Of a DNA stretch of 28,652 nt, positions 15,647 to 23,023 are shown piece by piece. The notes under the pieces are model-generated. The model saw only the letters and a list, made by a program, of their open reading frames with translations. It was not told the DNA's origin and searched no databases. Numbering within the stretch: the stretch's first letter is position 1; every line of letters starts with the position of its first letter. Location of the stretch: positions 1 to 28,652 of IMG/VR virus record IMGVR_UViG_3300044641_002933, one strand, 5' to 3'. Both the position numbers and the translations under genes were made by a program. Source of the stretch: a virus.

Positions 15647-15677
15647 TAAATATAAGTAAAAATAAAGTATTTATCAA
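15647..15677 (-). promoter_or_regulatory. Possible host-type promoter for the helicase gene (minus strand)
   Basis: On the minus strand, TTG (15677-15675) and TATATTTA (15654-15647) are separated by 20 bases. This is a near match to the Bacteroidota -33/-7 pattern, with A instead of G at the last position. It overlaps the plus-strand TATTTAT element at 15668-15674, making a compact divergent control region. Confidence 0.35.
15668..15674 (+). promoter_or_regulatory. TATTTAT element upstream of the neck operon
   Basis: TATTTAT (TATTTATCAAC context) lies six bases before the ATG at 15681. The same TATTTATCAA extension occurs before the tail sheath gene at 18194. Confidence 0.4.
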
Positions 15678-15680
15678 CAT

Positions 15681-16004
15681 ATGAAAATGTCTGAAGATAA
15701 ATTAACCAAATTAATTAAAAAAATGATTAATGTGATTAAACCTAATGGGGTATTGGATATTGAGTTTCGTTTGGTTCCGTTGGGTATTAGAGATGATGAG
15801 TTTTATATGGAAACAACATATATTGTTCCTGACGATAGCCCATTATTAAATATGGGTAAATCTCCTCGTTCTTTCAACGATATTAGAATGGGATGGAATA
15901 ATGAGTTAAAAAAATCAATTAAAAATTATTTTAACACAAACGTAATAATCAGTTCAACGAGTGTATCGTCTGAATCATACCACAATAAAGAAAAGGAAAA
16001 ATAA
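15681..16004 (+). CDS. Small protein of unknown function heading the neck operon
   Basis: A 107-aa protein starting MKMSEDKLTKLIKKMINVIK, an amphipathic basic helix, followed by a beta-forming middle (GVLDIEFRLVPLGI) and a helix (WNNELKKSIKNYF). The end is Ser-rich and charged (SSTSVSSESYHNKEKEK). I do not recognise a family. ATG codons at 15681 and 15687 are both possible starts. It is followed one base later by the start of the gp14-like gene, so it belongs to the neck/tail operon and may be a small assembly or virion protein. The N-terminal helix recalls the start of the gene at 10403 but is not clearly homologous. Confidence 0.6.
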   Translation: MKMSEDKLTKLIKKMINVIKPNGVLDIEFRLVPLGIRDDEFYMETTYIVPDDSPLLNMGKSPRSFNDIRMGWNNELKKSIKNYFNTNVIISSTSVSSESYHNKEKEK

Positions 16005-16005
16005 T

Positions 16006-16518
16006 ATGCAAAAATTAGTTCCAATAACAAGATTAGGTAAATTTTTTGGTGGGGAGGATTATACTTTAGATACCAGTATGGGTCAAGAGTGGCTAGAAGG
16101 CGATATGAACTTTACCGTTATTTTATATCGTATTGACAGATATAAGACAAAAACCGATGCAGTTTATGGTGAGGTTTTAGAAGATGGTATACAATTCTTG
16201 GCACCTATTGAATTAAAAGGTCTTGTTCAAGTTCTTGCACCATCACATAAATTTTTAGGTAATTCAAAAGTTGAACAACAGGAACCTGGAAATATGAAAT
16301 TTTCAATATATCAAAAACAACTTGATGATTTGGGTGTTGAAATTTTTCAAGGGGATTATTTAGGATATTATGAAACTGAAAGTAGGGTAAGGTATTATTC
16401 AGTTGCCGATGACGGATATGTAAAATCGGATAATAAACATACATATGGTGGTTATCGCCCTTTTTATAGGACCATAATTGCGACGTACGTCAGTCCTGAC
16501 GAATTTAAAGGTATATAA
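16006..16518 (+). CDS. Probable neck protein (T4 gp14-like)
   Basis: A 170-aa protein starting MQKLVPITRLGKFFGG. An in-frame ATG at 15961 was rejected because it lies inside the preceding gene; 16006 sits one base after that stop, with an AGGAAAA purine run just upstream. The body has YGEVLEDGIQFLAPIELKG, then MKFSIYQKQLDDLGVEIFQGDYLGYY, then a late TYGGYRPFYRTI. The order YGE, then a 'GVxIxxGD(L/Y)' element, then a 'PFYxT' element parallels T4 gp14, which caps the neck with gp13. Its place just before the gp15-like and sheath genes supports this. At 170 residues it is shorter than gp14 (256). Moderate confidence. Confidence 0.45.
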   Translation: MQKLVPITRLGKFFGGEDYTLDTSMGQEWLEGDMNFTVILYRIDRYKTKTDAVYGEVLEDGIQFLAPIELKGLVQVLAPSHKFLGNSKVEQQEPGNMKFSIYQKQLDDLGVEIFQGDYLGYYETESRVRYYSVADDGYVKSDNKHTYGGYRPFYRTIIATYVSPDEFKGI

Positions 16519-16545
16519 TATGAAGAAATGTAATAAAATATTATA

Positions 16546-16911
16546 ATGAAAGTAATGGTATATTATAACTTAAACAAACATACCTTCTCTGTTACTCATA
16601 ACGGTAAGGTTATTATGTATGCCGATTATGTTAAATTAAAAGATGTAGAATTTAGAGTTAGACAAGGTGGAAAAGAAAAAGTCCGTAGTGAAAAAAGAAA
16701 GAATGTTCACGCCTTTGTTATTGGAGAATTATTAGATTACTTTGAATACCCTTGTAAAAACATCCCAACATCATTATCAAATAATGTTATTACATATGAC
16801 CCATACAAATACGACTCGTTTGTATTTAAAAATACCGAAGAACCTGTTTATCGTGCAAGTGAAGTTGACATGATAAACTCAAAAGATAAACTATTTGTTG
16901 TAAAAGAATAA
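16546..16911 (+). CDS. Conserved-looking hypothetical protein in the tail operon
   Basis: A 121-aa protein starting MKVMVYYNLNKHTFSV. A start at the second ATG (16552) is also possible. It opens with beta hairpin-like segments (TFSVTHNGKVIMYADYVKLKDV), then a basic stretch (GGKEKVRSEKRKNVHAFVIGELLDYFEY) and a Lys/Asp-rich end. The Arg/Lys cluster in the middle could contact nucleic acid. It lies 27 bases after the gp14-like gene and one base before the gp15-like gene, so it is co-expressed with neck and tail proteins. Function not recognised; a minor virion or assembly role is inferred from context only. Confidence 0.6.
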   Translation: MKVMVYYNLNKHTFSVTHNGKVIMYADYVKLKDVEFRVRQGGKEKVRSEKRKNVHAFVIGELLDYFEYPCKNIPTSLSNNVITYDPYKYDSFVFKNTEEPVYRASEVDMINSKDKLFVVKE

Positions 16912-16912
16912 A

Positions 16913-17956
16913 ATGCCATTACCAAGAAACATAGTTAAACCAACATTACCTTTAGTACCAAAAAAAGTTTTATCTGAAAGAAGAGAACAACTTTTAGAGT
17001 ATATTAAAGAAGATGGAACTTATCTACCTAAATCAGTATTACATGCTGATTTGGATAGGGGTATGTTGGATTTTGTTAAGACCGAATTAGAGGTTGTTAC
17101 TGCAGGTAAAATAGTACCAATGTTGGATATTATTATTACAACACAAAACTGGTCACAATATTTAGAAACTTGGAAGTTTGTTGATTTAGATTATAACCCC
17201 TCGCCACCATTCATTACGGTAGTTAGAAATCCTGAAGTTAAGTATGGTACAAATCCATCACTTCAGTATACAATTCCTAACAGAAAACAATTTTATTATG
17301 CATCGGTTCCAACATGGAATGGAAATGAACAGGGTATGGACATTTACACAATTCCACAACCTGTTCCTGTAGATATCAAATATAGTGTTAAAATTATATG
17401 TAATAGAATGAGAGAACTTAACCAACTTAATAAAGTGGTTATGCAAACATTCGCTTCAAGACAAGCATATACTTTTATTAAAGGGCAGTATGTTCCAATT
17501 ATTATGGATAATGTTTCGGATGAATCTCAAATGACTATTGATGCTAGAAAGTATTATATTCAAAATTATGATTTCACAATGTTGGGGTATCTAATAGATG
17601 AAGATGAGTTTGAAGTTAAACCCGCAATTCAAAGAATTACACAATTATTTGAGTTAGATACATCAACAAGAAAACAAAAAAGAAAAAAATATCCTGAAAA
17701 TCCAAATGAGTTTGAAACTAACTTTTTATTTGTTACGGGTAATACCACTTTAGTTGATATGATTGACTATACAGCAAACATGAACTTACTTGGTTCAGAT
17801 AATGTTGATACATACGACATCTATATAAATGATGACTATTACGGTAGTGATGTTTCAATAATTCAAATCACAACAAATGATATTTTAAGAATTGAAATCA
17901 CAAAATTAGATGCGGCATTGGAATCTAAAATTTCATTCAATAGTAAGTTAGTTTAA
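16913..17956 (+). CDS. Probable tail completion/sheath terminator protein (T4 gp15-like)
   Basis: A 347-aa protein beginning MPLPRNIVKPTLPLVPKK. The first third is mostly helical. Next come IIITTQNWSQYLETW and a Pro-rich link. A core follows: PVPVDIKYSVKIICNRMRELNQLNKVVMQTF, then QYVPIIMDNVSD, then RKYYIQNYDFTMLGYLIDEDEFEV. This resembles the gp15 pattern, in which an 'IxYxLxIxT...IVExIL' helix is followed by a P-rich turn and a strand leading to a membrane-like but soluble 'YPP' end. The C-terminal part is acidic (DTYDIYINDDYYGSD). gp15 stabilises the sheath and joins it to the neck. Its place directly before the sheath gene fits. The start is two bases after the upstream stop. Moderate confidence. 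Confidence 0.5.
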   Translation: MPLPRNIVKPTLPLVPKKVLSERREQLLEYIKEDGTYLPKSVLHADLDRGMLDFVKTELEVVTAGKIVPMLDIIITTQNWSQYLETWKFVDLDYNPSPPFITVVRNPEVKYGTNPSLQYTIPNRKQFYYASVPTWNGNEQGMDIYTIPQPVPVDIKYSVKIICNRMRELNQLNKVVMQTFASRQAYTFIKGQYVPIIMDNVSDESQMTIDARKYYIQNYDFTMLGYLIDEDEFEVKPAIQRITQLFELDTSTRKQKRKKYPENPNEFETNFLFVTGNTTLVDMIDYTANMNLLGSDNVDTYDIYINDDYYGSDVSIIQITTNDILRIEITKLDAALESKISFNSKLV

Positions 17957-18114
17957 TCTTCTCCGTAGATATCTTTCTTCTCTTTACACTTTTCTATAAT
18001 TAAATTTTCCAAAAACTTATAAATCTTAATTCCCCTCTTATCACAGTACTTTTTTAGTATTTCATGTGATTCAGGGGATATTTTTATATTTTTAATTTCT
18101 TTCTTTGTTTTCAT
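17953..18114 (-). CDS. Ribbon-helix-helix DNA-binding protein (53 aa)
   Basis: A 53-codon gene on the minus strand, starting at the CAT at 18112-18114 and ending at 17953. The protein has a basic arm (MKTKKEIKN), an IKISPES strand, a first helix (HEILKKYCDKRG) and a second helix (IYKFLENLIIEKCKEKK), the Arc/MetJ-type RHH layout. It sits inside the tail operon on the opposite strand, overlapping the gp15-like stop by 4 bases, between that gene and the sheath gene. It is a candidate regulator of tail gene expression. A hairpin followed by T6 lies between its TATTTAT element and its ATG. Confidence 0.75.
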   Translation of the reverse strand: MKTKKEIKNIKISPESHEILKKYCDKRGIKIYKFLENLIIEKCKEKKDIYGED

Positions 18115-18120
18115 GGTATG

Positions 18121-18145
18121 AAAAAAGGTAGAATTATTTCCTACC
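18121..18145 (-). terminator. Hairpin with T6 tract before the 53-aa RHH gene (attenuator-like)
   Basis: Read on the minus strand, GGTAG (18145-18141) and CTACC (18131-18127) form a 5-bp stem around a 9-base loop, followed directly by TTTTTT (18126-18121). It sits between the minus-strand TATTTAT at 18150-18156 and the ATG at 18114, so it could end transcription early or act as a bound site. The stem is short, so this is tentative. Confidence 0.4.
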
Positions 18146-18149
18146 GATT

Positions 18150-18156
18150 ATAAATA
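18150..18156 (-). promoter_or_regulatory. TATTTAT element upstream of the 53-aa RHH gene (minus strand)
   Basis: Read on the minus strand, TATTTAT (TATTTATAATC context) lies 35 bases before the ATG at 18114. The plus-strand reading at 18149-18156 is TATAAATA, the T4 late promoter core, 78 bases ahead of the sheath ATG, so orientation is ambiguous here. Confidence 0.35.
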
Positions 18157-18193
18157 CTTATCCAAAAGTAAAGTTTTTTCATATAATATTGAA

Positions 18194-18200
18194 TATTTAT
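18194..18200 (+). promoter_or_regulatory. TATTTAT element upstream of the tail sheath gene
   Basis: TATTTAT (GAATATTTATCAATAAAA context) lies 34 bases before the ATG at 18235. It shares the TATTTATCAA extension with the copy at 15668. Confidence 0.4.
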
Positions 18201-18234
18201 CAATAAAATAAATCTGTAACAGAACAATTTAATA

Positions 18235-21200
18235 ATGGCAACAGCACAAGCAAATCAAAAAGTATATGTATCACCAGGGGTGTACACATCTGAAACCGAC
18301 TTATCTTTCGTAGCCCAAAGTGTGGGTGTAACGACTTTAGGTCTTGTTGGAGAAACTATCAAAGGTCCAGCATTCGAACCAGTATTCATAACTAACTACG
18401 ATGAGTTTCAAGCTTATTTCGGGGGAACTGAACCCGTTAAGTTTTATAACACTCAAATACCAAAGTATGAGGCGGCATATATTGCTAAATCATATTTACA
18501 ACAATCAAACCAATTGTTTGTTACAAGAGTTTTAGGTTTATCAGGTTACGATGCAGGTCCATCATGGTCTCTTGCAGTTACAGCAAATGTAGACCCAACA
18601 ACTATTGGTGACCCATCTACTGGAACATCATTTACTGCAACATTCACAGGGAACTCAACAGGAAATACTGTGAACTTTATTTCAGGTTCGTTACCTGCAC
18701 AGGTTATTGCAAACTTTTCAGTTCAATACAAATTACAAGATGGAAGTACATCTTCATTACAAACAGATTTTAACACCTATTTGGATGCTGTCATGGACAC
18801 ACCATCAACATCAGCAACAACCGCTGTAATATATGGTGCAATTCCTGAATCAGCATATTTTTCAGTAACTGGTCAATATTCAACAATTATAAACCCTTTT
18901 GATTGTGAAAATAATTTCGCACAAAATGATTTAACTGCAAGTAATAATGATTCTTGGTATTATGCTGACTTTAATTTCCAAAACGGAGATTCATTAACTA
19001 ACAACTACACAGGGTATTCATTCTATTACTCAGTTTCAAATTTAATCTCAGGTGCTAGTGGAGCTTTCACAGGTACTGTTGTAGGTAATTCATATACATT
19101 TACAGGTACTCCTTATACAGAGTTTAACAACATGGTGATTGCAACTCTTCGTTCAAGAGGTATTTCAAACTATGAAAACAATAGTTCAAGTATTTCCCAT
19201 GGACCCGTTTATGAAGTTGGTATTGATTACGATAATAATAACACTTGGGTACCAAACAACCTTCAATTAATTTGTACAGGACAATATTCAGAAATCACAA
19301 GTTCACCATATTCACAGTTCTTGTTATCAGGTGTAACTAAAGATAACAATACATTCACATTTGAAGCATCTATGTTAGCTTCGGATTCAAAATATATCAC
19401 TAAAGTATTAGGTGTGGATAATTTTGGAAAATCAAGATTTGAAGTCCCAATTTATGTTGAGGAAGCTTATCAGGGTTCTTTAAATTATGCCTATAATCAA
19501 GGATATATTCGTGGTTTGGCATGTGATTTAATTGCATTACCTGATGCTAGAAGTGAAAATTCATCATCTATTGCGTATAATTTAGAAAGATACCAATCAC
19601 CTGAAACACCATTTTTAGTTTCAGAATTAAGAGGTAATAAAGTTTATAAATTATTCAAGTTCATTTCAATTTCTGATGGAGATGCTGCAAATACTGAAGT
19701 TAAAGTTTCAATTGCGAATCTATCGTATAACAACATGAGTTTTGATGTTTTAGTTAGAAATTTCTTTGATACGGATGCTAATCCAGTTGTTATTGAGAAA
19801 TTTACAAACTGTAATATGGACCCAGCATCTAACAACTTCGTTGCTAAGAAAATTGGTTCGTCTAACGGTGAATTTGCTTTAATTTCAAAATACATTATGA
19901 TTGAAATGGCTGATGAGGCACCTATTGACGCATTACCTTGTGGTTTCTATGGTTATACACAAAGAGAATATTCAAGTTTTGATACATACCCTTCACCATA
20001 TCCTAAATTTAAAACAAAATACTATTATCCTGGAGAGGTTATATCTAACCCACCATTTGGTGCAAATGCGGGTGGAGCACCTGTTGAATCTGCGGGAGAC
20101 ATTGTTAGAAGAAGTTATTTAGGTTTTTCAACTCAATTTGGTATTGACGAATCTTTCTTAACATATAAAGGAAAACAGAATCCTTCAAACTGGATTTCAA
20201 ATCCTTTAGTTGAAGGTCAACCTTGGAATATTATCAGTAAAGGTTTCCACATGGACTCAGGTGCTACGGTTGTTACAATGGCTAATACTTATATGTCAAG
20301 TGGTCAAACAGCATTTGAATGTGGTGTTGCTGATTTCACCAATGACCCTCAAACTCAAGAAAATCCTTACTACTTTATATACTCAAGAAAATACACAGTA
20401 TGTTTTGCTGGTGGTTTTGATGGTTGGGATATCTACAGAGAATGGAGAACTAACCAAGACAGATTCCAATTAGGGGCTTCAGGTTACTTGGCAGGTGCAT
20501 CTGCATCTTCAAGATACCCAACAGCTACAGGTGATGGTTTATTCAAGAGAATTGTTGTTCAAAATAACACTCAAGATTTTGCAAATACTGACTACTACGC
20601 TTATTTACTTGGTATCTTAACATTTGCAAATCCTGAATCAACAAACATTAACATATTCGCAACTTCAAGTATTGATTATATCAATAACTCTAATCTTGTG
20701 GAAGAAGCAATTGACATGGTTCAATATTCAAGAGCTGACTCGGTTTATATTGCAACAACCCCTGACTACAACATGTACACTCCTGATTCAACAAACCCTC
20801 AAGATATTATCTACTCTCAAGAAGCTGTTGATAACCTTGATAACACAGGAATTGACTCTAACTATACCGCAACTTATTATCCTTGGATATTAGTTCGTGA
20901 TACAGTTAATAATACACAAATTTACTTACCACCAACTGGTGAGGTTTGTAGAAACTTAGCGTTGACTGATAACATTTCATTCCCATGGTTCGCATCAGCG
21001 GGTTACACAAGAGGTCTTGTAAACTCAATCAAAGCTAGACAAAAACTTACACAAACTGATAGAGATACATTATATCAAGGTAGAATTAACCCTATCGCAA
21101 CTTTCTCTGATGTTGGAACTGTAATTTGGGGTAACAAAACATTACAAGTTGCTGATACGGCACTTAACAGATTGAATGTAAGAAGATTATTACTTCAAGC

Positions 21201-21477
21201 TCGTAAGTTGATTTCAGCAGTTGCTGTTAGATTGTTATTTGAACAAAATGACCAAATTGTTAGACAACAATTCTTGGATAGTGTAAATCCAATCTTGGAT
21301 TCAATCAGAAGAGATAGAGGTCTTTATGATTTCCGTGTAACAGTGTCTTCAACACCTGAAGATTTAGATGCTAACAGACTAGTAGGTAAAATCTACTTAA
21401 AACCTACGAAGGCATTAGAATTCATTGATATTGAGTTCTTCATCACTCCAACAGGAGCTTCGTTTGAAAATATTTAA
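18235..21477 (+). CDS. Contractile tail sheath protein (T4 gp18-like), greatly enlarged
   Basis: A 1080-aa protein. The N-terminus (about residues 1-105) has YVSPGVYTSETDLSFV, TTLGLVGETIKGPAF and YLQQSNQLFVTRVLG, a standard sheath opening. The C-terminal 160 residues contain RGLVNSIKARQKLTQ, GRINPIATFSDVGTVIWGNKTLQ, RLNVRRLLLQARKLI and a final GKIYLKPTKALEFIDIEFFITP, the polymerisation domain shared by phage sheaths. T4 gp18 is 659 residues. Here the region between about 105 and 900 is enlarged, Ser/Thr/Asn/Gly-rich and beta-like, so it probably forms extra surface-exposed domains on the sheath. The protein packs around the tube and contracts on infection. A UUCG-loop terminator follows directly. 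Confidence 0.95.
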   Translation: MATAQANQKVYVSPGVYTSETDLSFVAQSVGVTTLGLVGETIKGPAFEPVFITNYDEFQAYFGGTEPVKFYNTQIPKYEAAYIAKSYLQQSNQLFVTRVLGLSGYDAGPSWSLAVTANVDPTTIGDPSTGTSFTATFTGNSTGNTVNFISGSLPAQVIANFSVQYKLQDGSTSSLQTDFNTYLDAVMDTPSTSATTAVIYGAIPESAYFSVTGQYSTIINPFDCENNFAQNDLTASNNDSWYYADFNFQNGDSLTNNYTGYSFYYSVSNLISGASGAFTGTVVGNSYTFTGTPYTEFNNMVIATLRSRGISNYENNSSSISHGPVYEVGIDYDNNNTWVPNNLQLICTGQYSEITSSPYSQFLLSGVTKDNNTFTFEASMLASDSKYITKVLGVDNFGKSRFEVPIYVEEAYQGSLNYAYNQGYIRGLACDLIALPDARSENSSSIAYNLERYQSPETPFLVSELRGNKVYKLFKFISISDGDAANTEVKVSIANLSYNNMSFDVLVRNFFDTDANPVVIEKFTNCNMDPASNNFVAKKIGSSNGEFALISKYIMIEMADEAPIDALPCGFYGYTQREYSSFDTYPSPYPKFKTKYYYPGEVISNPPFGANAGGAPVESAGDIVRRSYLGFSTQFGIDESFLTYKGKQNPSNWISNPLVEGQPWNIISKGFHMDSGATVVTMANTYMSSGQTAFECGVADFTNDPQTQENPYYFIYSRKYTVCFAGGFDGWDIYREWRTNQDRFQLGASGYLAGASASSRYPTATGDGLFKRIVVQNNTQDFANTDYYAYLLGILTFANPESTNINIFATSSIDYINNSNLVEEAIDMVQYSRADSVYIATTPDYNMYTPDSTNPQDIIYSQEAVDNLDNTGIDSNYTATYYPWILVRDTVNNTQIYLPPTGEVCRNLALTDNISFPWFASAGYTRGLVNSIKARQKLTQTDRDTLYQGRINPIATFSDVGTVIWGNKTLQVADTALNRLNVRRLLLQARKLISAVAVRLLFEQNDQIVRQQFLDSVNPILDSIRRDRGLYDFRVTVSSTPEDLDANRLVGKIYLKPTKALEFIDIEFFITPTGASFENI

Positions 21478-21487
21478 TAAACTTAAT

Positions 21488-21512
21488 GGGGATACTTCGG
21501 TATCCCCTTTAA
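21488..21512 (+). terminator. Terminator with UUCG loop after the sheath gene
   Basis: An 8-bp perfect stem (GGGGATAC / GTATCCCC) encloses a TTCG loop, giving the very stable C(UUCG)G tetraloop, followed by TTTAA. It ends about 9 bases before the ATG of the next gene at 21522. The U tract is short, so it may also partly pass transcripts and protect the 3' end of the sheath mRNA. Confidence 0.75.
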
Positions 21513-21521
21513 TTGCCTAAT

Positions 21522-22349
21522 ATGAGAAAACAACTTAGAGAAGGATTTAACAAGGAAGGTACTCCAGATATGAAATACTATGCCTTTGATTGGGATGACA
21601 ATATTGTTCATATGCCAACAAAAATCATGGTTAAAACGGAAGATGGTAATGAAGTTGGTATGAGTACGGATGATTTTGCGGAATATAGACATGTTTTGGG
21701 AAAAAAACCATTTCAATATAAAGGAGATACCATAGTTGGATTTGGGGAAGAACCTTTTAGAAATTTTAGAACCAAAGGTGATAAAGATTTTTTAATTGAT
21801 GTGATGAGAGCAAAAGAAGGTCCAGCATTTGGTGATTTCAGAGAAGCAATCAATAACGGGTCAATTTTTTCAATAATCACGGCTAGAGGTCACAATCCTG
21901 AAACATTAAAACAGGCGGTATATAATTATATCGTGAGTGGTTTTAATGGTATTGATAAAGACCAACTAGTTAAGAACCTTAAAAAATATAGGACATTTGT
22001 CGGTGAGGAAGAAATGAGTGACGACGATTTAATTAAATCATATTTAGAACTTAACAAATATCATCCAGTTACTTTTGGAGAAGGAGATGCTGCCAACCCT
22101 GAAGAATTAAAAGTTAGGGCAATGGAAGATTTTGTTTCTTATATAAAAGGGATGGCTGGTATACTTAATAAGAAAGCATTTATTAAAAATGACATTTCAA
22201 ATAACTTTATACCAATGGAACCTAGTATAGGATTTTCAGACGATGATATAAGAAATGTAGAAGTAATGAGTAAACATTTTAAAGATAAACCAGATAATAT
22301 AGTTAAAACTTATTCTACTGCTGGAGGCATTAAAAAGGAATATAAATAA
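21522..22349 (+). CDS. HAD-superfamily phosphohydrolase-like protein
   Basis: A 275-aa protein. I chose the ATG at 21522; a TTG at 21513 is possible but gives only three extra residues. An N-terminal LREGFNKEG stretch precedes KYYAFDWDDNIVHMPTK, where D-x-D-D is the HAD motif I nucleophile/acid pair. Motif II is IITARGHN. A late IGFSDDDIRNV gives the motif IV acidic pair. Between them is a cap-like region with AKEGPAFGDF and a helical KDQLVKNLKKYR. HAD proteins of this kind hydrolyse phosphomonoesters, for example on nucleotides, sugars or nucleic acid ends. It sits between sheath and tube genes, unusual for an enzyme, and may be packaged. Substrate unknown. Confidence 0.72.
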   Translation: MRKQLREGFNKEGTPDMKYYAFDWDDNIVHMPTKIMVKTEDGNEVGMSTDDFAEYRHVLGKKPFQYKGDTIVGFGEEPFRNFRTKGDKDFLIDVMRAKEGPAFGDFREAINNGSIFSIITARGHNPETLKQAVYNYIVSGFNGIDKDQLVKNLKKYRTFVGEEEMSDDDLIKSYLELNKYHPVTFGEGDAANPEELKVRAMEDFVSYIKGMAGILNKKAFIKNDISNNFIPMEPSIGFSDDDIRNVEVMSKHFKDKPDNIVKTYSTAGGIKKEYK

Positions 22350-22401
22350 AGAATAATCTCATCAAAAAAAAAGTAAAGAGAAAAATTTTTTAACAAGACT
22401 A

Positions 22402-22419
22402 TATTTATAGATATAAATA
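22402..22419 (+). promoter_or_regulatory. Inverted repeat TATTTATA-GA-TATAAATA before the tube gene
   Basis: TATTTATA (22402-22409) and TATAAATA (22412-22419) are perfect inverted repeats with a 2-base spacer. The left half is the TATTTAT element seen before other genes; the right half is the exact T4 late promoter core. The ATG of the tube gene is 31 bases after the right half. The palindrome could also be a site for a dimeric regulator. Confidence 0.45.
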
Positions 22420-22450
22420 AAAAAGAACTTAAAAAAAAAATTAAAATAAC

Positions 22451-22939
22451 ATGGCTGATTTATTAATGAAAATGCCGATACCTTATGAGCCGAAACGTCA
22501 GAACCGATTCATTTTAAGGTTTCCATCAAGTTTGGGTATAAATGAATGGTTTGTTGAGTCAACGGCTAGACCACACATCACAATTGCTGCAACGGAAATA
22601 CCATTCTTAAACACCTCAACATATGTTGCAGGTAGATTTACATGGCAAACTATCCCGGTTAAATTCCGTGACCCAATTGGACCTTCAGCAGCACAAGCTC
22701 TTATGGAGTGGGTTCGTTTACATGCTGAATCAGTTACAGGTCGTATGGGTTATGCTGCGGGTTACAAAAAAGACATTGACCTTGAAATGTTGGACCCAAC
22801 GGGTGTTGTTGTTGAGAAATGGATTCTTCAAGGTACATTCTTAACAGATGTTAACTTTGATTCATTGGCTTACAATGGAGATGCATTAGCGACAATTTCT
22901 GCAACATTACGAATGGATAGATGTGTGTTAGTTTACTAG
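22451..22939 (+). CDS. Tail tube protein (T4 gp19-like)
   Basis: A 162-aa protein, almost exactly the 163-residue length of T4 gp19. It begins MADLLMKMPIPYEPKRQNRF, with RFILRFPSSLGINEWFV and IPFLNTSTYVAGRFTWQTIPVKFRDPIGPSAAQALMEWV, and later AGYKKDIDLEMLDPTGVVVEKWIL. This is the beta-barrel tube fold with a conserved 'W..i.VtfrDpi.' strand and a 'm.W.R.h' helix. It ends TLRMDRCVLVY. The tube polymerises around the tape measure under the sheath and carries DNA into the cell. Its position after the sheath (with one intervening gene) and before the gp26-like gene keeps T4-like order. Confidence 0.92.
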   Translation: MADLLMKMPIPYEPKRQNRFILRFPSSLGINEWFVESTARPHITIAATEIPFLNTSTYVAGRFTWQTIPVKFRDPIGPSAAQALMEWVRLHAESVTGRMGYAAGYKKDIDLEMLDPTGVVVEKWILQGTFLTDVNFDSLAYNGDALATISATLRMDRCVLVY

Positions 22940-22980
22940 TTTTTAATACTATTTACGAATTTTCAAATCTAATTATATTT

Positions 22981-23020
22981 AACCGTAGGGACACTATAAA
23001 CTCTCTACGGTTAATTTTTT
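22981..23020 (+). terminator. Terminator after the tube gene
   Basis: AACCGTAGGGA (22981-22991) and TCTCTACGGTT (23002-23012) form an 11-bp stem with one G-T pair and a 10-base loop, followed by AATTTTTTT. The next gene starts at 23024, so transcription of gp26 and beyond probably uses read-through or a promoter not recognised here. Confidence 0.85.
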
Positions 23021-23023
23021 TAT

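Noticed and set aside
15961-16005. Upstream in-frame ATG for the gp14-like gene
   Set aside because: It lies inside the preceding gene. The ATG at 16006 follows that stop by one base and has a purine-rich run ahead.
19644-20893. Open frames in other frames within the tail sheath gene
   Set aside because: Shadows of the sheath coding frame, low-complexity translations rich in Leu/Thr/Gln.
21513-21521. TTG start for the HAD-like gene
   Set aside because: It would add only three residues and sits right at the terminator; ATG at 21522 is more likely.
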